A DNA stretch of 64,000 bases, taken from positions 1-64,000 of the forward strand of contig NZ_OANS01000004.1 of the NCBI RefSeq assembly GCF_900205755.1. The letters run 5' to 3'. Positions within the stretch are counted from its first letter, which is position 1. Each line of letters starts with the position of its first letter. The notes beneath the pieces were generated by a model that was not told where the DNA came from, searched no databases, and worked only from the letters and a program-made list of their open reading frames with translations. Below, piece after piece: positions 59,278-64,000 of the stretch. This stretch comes from Polynucleobacter meluiroseus (lineage in GTDB: Bacteria; Pseudomonadota; Gammaproteobacteria; Burkholderiales; Burkholderiaceae). The position numbers and the translations under genes are program-made.

Positions 59278-59883
59278 ATGATTCAAATTCAAATTTGGGG
59301 CGACTTTGAGTGCCCATTTTCTTACCTACAAACCTTAGTGCTCCTGAAGTTAAAAGATAAGTACGGTGATGCTATTGAAATTATTTGGCGGGCATTTGAG
59401 TTAAATCCTGACAAGCAAGTCATGACCCCGACACCAGAGTACTTAGAGAATTTACAGGCTGCCTCCCAAGAACTAATTGCTGCGCAGGCCCACCTCAAGT
59501 TGATATCCCCCAAGTACTTAACGAACATTCGTTTGGCACAAGAGAGTGTTTACTTTGCTGATGTGCAAGGTCTTTCCCTAAAGATGGCTATTGCCTTGTT
59601 CGATGCATTTTTTAATCGTGAGATTGACATTAGCAAAGAGGAAGAGATTCTGAAGATTGCAGATAGACTTGGGCTTAATTCAGATGCGCTGAATGTTGCG
59701 TGGCGTGATGGTAAGTTGACTTCTAAAGTGATTTTGGATGAGCAAGAATTTAGAACTTACGGCTTTCAGGGTGTGCCAGCCATGCTCATTGGTGAAAAAG
59801 ACTTTTCACCAAGAAGCTTTACACCAGTGATAGGGTACAAAACCCCAGATGAGCTTGATCTTATTATTTCTAAGGTGTTATAA
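59278..59883 (+). CDS. DsbA-like (FrnE-type) protein with a CPFS active site
   Basis: A 201-residue cytoplasmic protein of the DsbA/FrnE-like group. The thioredoxin fold begins IQIWGDFECPFSYLQTLVLL, where the usual C-P-W-C is C-P-F-S, so the second cysteine is missing. The end RTYGFQGVPAMLIGEKDF has the cis-proline motif (GVPA) near residue 165. The helical insert (about 60-140) is that of FrnE and 2-hydroxychromene-2-carboxylate isomerase. With a single active-site cysteine, it may be a glutathione-dependent isomerase or reductase rather than a disulfide oxidase. A small inverted repeat CGATAG-TGC-CTATCG lies at 59896-59910. Confidence 0.75.
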   Translation: MIQIQIWGDFECPFSYLQTLVLLKLKDKYGDAIEIIWRAFELNPDKQVMTPTPEYLENLQAASQELIAAQAHLKLISPKYLTNIRLAQESVYFADVQGLSLKMAIALFDAFFNREIDISKEEEILKIADRLGLNSDALNVAWRDGKLTSKVILDEQEFRTYGFQGVPAMLIGEKDFSPRSFTPVIGYKTPDELDLIISKVL

Positions 59884-59936
59884 AAGCGTAACGCTCGATA
59901 GTGCCTATCGACTGATTGATTCTCTTGGGATACGAC

Positions 59937-60080
59937 ATGATTAAACAATTACGCATTAAGCTGGCCCGTTGGATTCTTGGGCACCACTGCCCGTGTCATC
60001 AAATGGGCGGGGATGCCATGGTTGATTTTCAACAAAGAAGTGCGGATAAGCTAAGCGCAGGTAAAGCGCAAGCGGGCTAA
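59937..60080 (+). CDS. Short Cys/His-containing protein, 47 residues
   Basis: An open frame from ATG 59937 to the TAA ending at 60080. The product has an amphipathic N-terminus (MIKQLRIKLARWIL) and a compact HHCPCHQMGGD sequence that could bind a metal, followed by a polar tail. It lies between the DsbA-like and NDH-2 genes, with no other coding sequence in the gap. Residue choice looks protein-like, but I do not recognise the family. It might be a small membrane-associated protein. Confidence 0.45.
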   Translation: MIKQLRIKLARWILGHHCPCHQMGGDAMVDFQQRSADKLSAGKAQAG

Positions 60081-60217
60081 GCCCTCCAAAAAGACCTCGC
60101 CGCACCATCAGAGAGGCTGCCTACCTGCGACTGCCTGAATTTAGCTTATTAACTCGATTCAGTTGATAGAATGATTTATTAAGTATTCATAGTGGCGCAA
60201 GGAAGTGGAGATAAGTG

Positions 60218-61555
60218 ATGAATGAAATGCATCGAATTGTGATCGTGGGCGGAGGGGCTGGCGGCTTAGAGCTGGCCACCAAGCTGGGCGACCGCTATCG
60301 CTCTTCAAACAAGGGTGCAAAGAAAGTCAGCGTCATTCTGGTGGATAAAAACCGTACCCACATTTGGAAACCAAAGTTGCATGAAGTTGCCGCAGGCAAT
60401 CTGGATCTCGCAGATCAAGAGCTTGACTACATAGCCCAAGCGCACTGGCACCATTTTTCCTTTCGTCTGGGCGAATTGATGAACATTGAACGTGAAAAGC
60501 AAGAAATCACGATTGCTCCTTTTTTGGATGATGCTGGGGAAATCGTTACTCCCGAACGCACTATTCCCTATGACACCTTGGTGATTGCTATCGGCAGCTT
60601 GACCAATGATTTTGGAACACCTGGTGTTGAGCAATATGCCCAACGCCTCGAGTCCTTGGCAGACGCGAAACGCTTTCATATGCGCATGCTCAATGCCTGT
60701 CTGCGAGCGCAAACTCAGGTTTCACCATTGGCCCCACACCAATTGCATGTCGCGATTATTGGTGCAGGAGCAACAGGAGTTGAGCTTGCGGCCGAGCTAC
60801 ACCGCACCACCCGTGAAATGATTGCTTTCGGTATGGATCGAGTCGATCCCGATAAAGACTTAAAAGTTATCGTAATTGAGGCGGCTCCCAGAATCTTGCC
60901 AGCGCTTCCCCCTAGAATTTCTGGGGCAGCTGAAAAATTATTGGCGGATTTAGGCGTAGAAGTGCTTGTGAACTCCAAGGTGGAAAAAGTTTCTGCAGAC
61001 AAGGTGTATCTCGCTGGCGGTGTAGAAATTCCCGCTGAACTTATTGTGTGGGCTGCTGGTGTGAAGGCGCCTAATTTCTTAAAAGAGATTAGCGGTCTCG
61101 AAAGTAATCATGCTAACCAGTTAGTCGTCTTGCCTACCTTGCAAACCACGCGTGATCCGCATATTTTTGCAATGGGTGATTGTGCTGCCTGCCCTTGGCC
61201 AGAGGCCAATGGCGGTAAGGGTGGCATTGTTCCTCCGCGAGCTCAAGCAGCGCATCAACAGGCATCCCATTTATACAATCAGATTAATCAGATTCTTAAG
61301 GGCAAACCTCTTGAGGAGTATCGTTACCGCGATTTCGGTTCACTGGTCTCCTTGGGTGAGTACAGTACCGTGGGTAGCATGATGGGTGGCTTGATTGGCG
61401 GCAGCTTAATGGTGCAAGGTATTTTTGCCAAGCTGATGTATCTCAGTCTGTATAAGCTCCATCAGTTGGCCTTACATGGTTGGATAAAAGTCATACTCGA
61501 TACGATTAGCCGTGCCATCCATCGTCGTACTGATTCTGTTGTGAAGCTCCACTAA
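60218..61555 (+). CDS. ndh: Type II NADH dehydrogenase (NDH-2)
   Basis: A 445-residue flavoprotein that oxidises NADH with quinone and does not pump protons. The FAD motif IVIVGGGAGGLELATKLGDR is at about 7-26, the NAD motif VAIIGAGATGVELAAELHR at about 176-194, and the middle IAIGSLTNDFGTPGVEQYA is family-typical. The second FAD segment is IFAMGDCAACPWP, and the C-terminal amphipathic helix (KLMYLSLYKLHQLALHGWIK) anchors it to the inner membrane. ATG 60218 has GGAG seven bases upstream. It is a single gene, convergent with the GNAT gene. Confidence 0.93.
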   Translation: MNEMHRIVIVGGGAGGLELATKLGDRYRSSNKGAKKVSVILVDKNRTHIWKPKLHEVAAGNLDLADQELDYIAQAHWHHFSFRLGELMNIEREKQEITIAPFLDDAGEIVTPERTIPYDTLVIAIGSLTNDFGTPGVEQYAQRLESLADAKRFHMRMLNACLRAQTQVSPLAPHQLHVAIIGAGATGVELAAELHRTTREMIAFGMDRVDPDKDLKVIVIEAAPRILPALPPRISGAAEKLLADLGVEVLVNSKVEKVSADKVYLAGGVEIPAELIVWAAGVKAPNFLKEISGLESNHANQLVVLPTLQTTRDPHIFAMGDCAACPWPEANGGKGGIVPPRAQAAHQQASHLYNQINQILKGKPLEEYRYRDFGSLVSLGEYSTVGSMMGGLIGGSLMVQGIFAKLMYLSLYKLHQLALHGWIKVILDTISRAIHRRTDSVVKLH

Positions 61556-62142
61556 GCCTGTTTATTGGATGCATTGCGATGGCAGGCAATAAAAGAATGG
61601 GGATCTTCCTCTGAAGTTTTGAGGTCGAACTTGAGGTGGCGCATGAGCGAGATCATGTCCGCATTCTTTTTATCAACCTGCCCATAAATGGTGCATAAGC
61701 CATTCAGCTTAGAGCAATCTACAATGCCCTGCATTAAATGTGAACCAATTCCTTCGCGATGATGTTCATCGCTTACTGATAATGAGAATTCACCTTCTGT
61801 GCCGTGAACATCTTTGATAAAGCGGGCGATTCCTGCAAGTGTTTCTGAGCCATCTTCGTTCTGGATCATGGCCACTAGGGCCAAGTCATCCTTTTTGGTG
61901 GCATGAATAATGGCATTCAATAAAGCCTCTGGTAAGGTGGACATGGCATGCGCATAGCGAAAATATCGGCTTTTGGCGGAAAGATGAACAAACAAGTCGA
62001 GTACGCCCGCTCGGTCTGCGGGGGTAATAGGCCTGATGCGATATTCGCCGACCGCTATGCCACCAATCATCACAGGCCAGGCTCTAATATATTCAGAACG
62101 TAGGGCGGGATGGGGTTCGGGATTCGGCGTGAGTTGATCCAT
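61552..62142 (-). CDS. GNAT-family N-acetyltransferase
   Basis: A 196-residue acetyltransferase with one GNAT domain (about residues 30-180). YRIRPITPADRAGVLDLFVHL is the N-terminal motif, and VSDEHHREGIGSHLMQGIVD (about 122-141) is the acetyl-CoA-binding motif (R/Q-x-x-G-x-G/S). It fits the Pat-like group acting on proteins or small amines; no GNAT partner domain is seen. I start it at ATG 62142; an upstream ATG at 62202 is also in frame, and neither has a good ribosome site. Its stop overlaps the NDH-2 gene by four bases. Confidence 0.75.
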   Translation of the reverse strand: MDQLTPNPEPHPALRSEYIRAWPVMIGGIAVGEYRIRPITPADRAGVLDLFVHLSAKSRYFRYAHAMSTLPEALLNAIIHATKKDDLALVAMIQNEDGSETLAGIARFIKDVHGTEGEFSLSVSDEHHREGIGSHLMQGIVDCSKLNGLCTIYGQVDKKNADMISLMRHLKFDLKTSEEDPHSFIACHRNASNKQA

Positions 62143-62298
62143 GGGGTAAGAAGGGCGAAGAGTGAGGTAATTACACTGTAAACAATACCCTAACTTACCC
62201 ATTTAGAAGCGTTCGATTTCAAGAAAAACCCTCCCCTTTAGCGTCGGTAACTGCCGGAATTTACTATAGAATCTGCATAAATATTATAGGAATGCAGA

Positions 62299-63585
62299 AT
62301 GACCGCTCTAAGTCGCCCTCAAATTAAAGTACTGAGCCTATCTGCCCTAGGTGGCATTCTTGAGTTTTATGATTTCATCATCTTTATTTACTTCGCTACC
62401 TCAATTGGCGCTTTATTCTTCCCTGCCCATATTCCGGACTGGTTGCGACAGCTACAAACCTTTGGCATTTTTGCAGCAGGCTATTTAGCCCGTCCCGTTG
62501 GCGGCATCATCATGGCGCACTTTGGTGATACGCGAGGCCGTAAAAGAATATTCACTTTCAGTATCTTTTTAATGGCGCTACCTACCTTGGCTATTGGCTT
62601 GATGCCAACATACGCTGATATTGGTATTTGGGCACCTATTCTGTTACTCACCTTTAGACTGATGCAGGGTGCTGCGATCGGAGGTGAAGTGCCAGGTGCT
62701 TGGGTGTTTGTCTCTGAGCACGTCGAGCGCAGACATGTCAGTTTTGCCTGCGCCGTCTTAACAGCGGGCTTAACCGGTGGAATCTTTTTGGGCGCGATTG
62801 TGGCCTCGCTCGTGAATTCTTTCTATAGCCATACAGAAATCTTATCTGGAGCGTGGCGTTGGCCTTTTATTCTGGGAGGTGTATTTGGTATCGTTGCCGT
62901 GTTGCTGCGCCAGTGGTTGCATGAAACTCCCGTCTTCCAAGCAATGCAGGCCCAATTGCAACGTTCAGAAATTCCTTTGCGTAAAGTCTTGCGCGAACAT
63001 CGACCTGCGATCATCTTGACCGCCTTATTGAGTTGGGTCTTAGCCGCCTCCATCATCACCATGATTCTGATGACACCAACCTTGTTGCAAACGAAGTTTC
63101 ATATTCCTCCTAAGTTGACCTTAGAAGCCAATATGTTTGCGACCCTCTGCCTTTCAGTTGGTTGTCTTACTTTTGGCGCTTTAGCCGGAAAATGGGGAGT
63201 AGGGCGCGTCATGTTGTTTGGAGCTCTTGGTTTGGCAGCTAGCTCATTGTTGCTTTACTATCAGCTGGCTATATCAGCCACTTACCTGCTGCCGCTTTAC
63301 GGACTAAACGGCTTTTTTGTGGGAGTGATTGCCCTTGTTCCTACGATAGGCGTTTTATCTTTTCCACCCGAAGTGCGCTACTCAGGCCTTTCATTTTCCT
63401 ACAACATATCCTACGCCGTATTTGGTGGACTCACACCAATTTTCGTAAGTCTTCTTATACCTTTGAGTTCAATGGCGCCGGCTTACTATGTGGCTTCTTT
63501 GGCAGTATTGCTGCTCTGTATCGGCATCTATTTGTTAATGACAAATGCGCCAATCGCCCGTGTTTTAGAAAAGGCGCAGCCTTAA
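62299..63585 (+). CDS. MFS transporter of the metabolite:H+ symporter (MHS) group
   Basis: A 428-residue inner-membrane transporter with twelve helices of the major facilitator superfamily. The MHS-group start LGGILEFYDFIIFIYFATSI (about 16-35) and the loop 2-3 motif GDTRGRKRIFTF (about 75-86) are clear. RLMQGAAIGGEVPGAWVFVSE (about 121-141) is diagnostic of proline/betaine and dicarboxylate symporters. The substrate is unknown. AGGA seven bases before ATG 62299 supports the start. The gene is single, with an intergenic region of 300 bp after it. Confidence 0.85.
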   Translation: MTALSRPQIKVLSLSALGGILEFYDFIIFIYFATSIGALFFPAHIPDWLRQLQTFGIFAAGYLARPVGGIIMAHFGDTRGRKRIFTFSIFLMALPTLAIGLMPTYADIGIWAPILLLTFRLMQGAAIGGEVPGAWVFVSEHVERRHVSFACAVLTAGLTGGIFLGAIVASLVNSFYSHTEILSGAWRWPFILGGVFGIVAVLLRQWLHETPVFQAMQAQLQRSEIPLRKVLREHRPAIILTALLSWVLAASIITMILMTPTLLQTKFHIPPKLTLEANMFATLCLSVGCLTFGALAGKWGVGRVMLFGALGLAASSLLLYYQLAISATYLLPLYGLNGFFVGVIALVPTIGVLSFPPEVRYSGLSFSYNISYAVFGGLTPIFVSLLIPLSSMAPAYYVASLAVLLLCIGIYLLMTNAPIARVLEKAQP

Positions 63586-63886
63586 GGAAATAACTGCGTT
63601 AGTTTCTACCTTTTCTTGGGAAAATTCAGGTAAAGCAGTAACAGGTGAAAACAAGGATTGACCTGCGTTGATGCCGATGTCATTTTAGTTAGGATTAGTA
63701 AAAAAAGATGTGATGTAACAAAGAAAGGTGCGCTTCGGTACACCTTTTTCTTGGATTGACCCCAGTTTTATTTTCATAACAAGCGTATAGTGAATTTACC
63801 AGTTGCACATTCTCAATACAGCCACTGATTTCGTATGCGTTTGAGAATCCGCAACACCATTGTCATGATTGACAGAGAGATACGCC
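63586..63886. other. Intergenic region, 301 bp
   Basis: No gene is visible here. It contains the terminator at 63724-63750 and, right of it, an AT-rich segment before the cupin gene. A TATAGT-like box lies near 63787 but has no clear -35 partner. Confidence 0.5.
63724..63750 (+). terminator. Rho-independent terminator
   Basis: AAAGGTGCGC-TTCG-GTACACCTTT forms a stem with one mismatch and a TTCG loop, followed by TTTTC. It lies about 140 bp after the MFS transporter stop and may end that transcript. Confidence 0.65.
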
Positions 63887-64000
63887 ATGAACGCAAGCAC
63901 TCCAACTGCTCGGGACACCGAGTTTTCACATGTAAAAGCTCAGGACACACAATTTTTACCAGGTGGCTTACGGGACTTCTTTTTGTATCGCGACCTAGGC
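63887..64000 (+). CDS. Cupin-domain protein, N-terminal part (partial)
   Basis: The reading frame begins at ATG 63887 and runs off the window end after 38 codons. The sequence MNASTPTARDTEF is followed by HVKAQDTQFLPGGLRDFFLY and RDLG, which matches the opening of single-domain cupin proteins of proteobacteria, where a YRDLG stretch leads into the first barrel strand. The metal-binding histidine motifs would lie outside the window. The enzyme class cannot be told. The ribosome site (GAGAGA) is weak. Confidence 0.65.
   Translation, partial: MNASTPTARDTEFSHVKAQDTQFLPGGLRDFFLYRDLG

Noticed and set aside
59885-59910. AGCGTAACGCT followed by CGATAG-TGC-CTATCG after the DsbA-like gene
   Set aside because: The first repeat has a one-base loop and cannot fold; the second has only a 6-bp stem and no T-run, so I do not call a terminator.
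60305-60712. Open frame of 135 codons on the minus strand
   Set aside because: Antisense to the well-supported NDH-2 gene and without any recognisable motif.
1-64000. CRISPR arrays, tRNA and rRNA genes, phage genes
   Set aside because: I looked for regularly spaced repeats, TTCGA-type T-loops with acceptor stems, and phage structural or integrase genes and saw none; a covariance-model search would be needed to be certain about small RNAs.

Overview
The window looks like chromosome from a free-living freshwater betaproteobacterium of the Burkholderiaceae. The nearest guess is Polynucleobacter or a close relative. I base this on the style of the proteins (DUF934 next to the siroheme sulfite reductase, a LivM-LivG fusion, a FadN-type beta-oxidation operon beside ETF genes, monomeric NADP-isocitrate dehydrogenase, type II NADH dehydrogenase), the moderate GC content, tight gene packing and short intergenic gaps. 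I see no rRNA or tRNA gene, no prophage and no CRISPR array. The species assignment is inference.

Layout. Positions 1-7800 form a small accessory zone mixed with sulfur metabolism. It holds the tail of an IS3-like transposase, a CaCA cation/proton antiporter, a CbiX chelatase, a broken VapC toxin, a complete ParD-like/RelE pair, a MipA/OmpV outer-membrane protein, a siroheme and sulfite reductase operon (cysI, DUF934, SUMT), and a complete Phd/VapC pair with a palindromic operator. Positions 7800-13800 carry membrane proteins (HdeD, acyltransferase 3), a ribosome biogenesis factor, a GMC oxidoreductase and an EamA exporter. Positions 13900-18830 are a branched-chain amino acid or amide ABC transporter with a fused permease-ATPase. 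Positions 18830-23510 hold a TauE/SafE sulfite exporter divergent from a Blh-type persulfide dioxygenase, a secreted nuclease, a lytic transglycosylase and an FKBP.

Positions 23760-34370 contain isocitrate dehydrogenase, MsrP-MsrQ with a coupled lipocalin (envelope oxidative repair), SDR, RsuA, PhhB, a second TauE/SafE and a parvulin. Positions 34485-50290 are a fatty-acid catabolism block. A minus-strand operon runs TetR, acyl-CoA dehydrogenase, FadN-like enzyme, thiolase, DUF2147, EtfB, EtfA, acyl-CoA dehydrogenase. It is flanked by fumarase C on one side and by an outer-membrane protein, FadD, nitronate monooxygenase and a DUF4442 thioesterase-like protein on the other. Positions 50360-64000 hold an HPP-CBS protein, AhpC/AhpF peroxide defence, a DUF155 protein, S1/P1 nuclease, a Lon-N-domain protein, an SDR, a DsbA-like protein, NDH-2, a GNAT acetyltransferase, an MHS-family transporter and the start of a cupin gene.

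Two themes tie the genes together. One is sulfur and peroxide chemistry: sulfite reduction, persulfide oxidation, sulfite export, methionine sulfoxide repair and AhpCF. The other is complete fatty-acid beta-oxidation with its electron carrier. I did not find a clearly new multi-gene system. The most unusual sequence feature is a pair of overlapping, mutually exclusive hairpins (one with a UUCG loop) between ahpC and ahpF. Two short genes at 9265-9435 and 59937-60080 are also worth attention.
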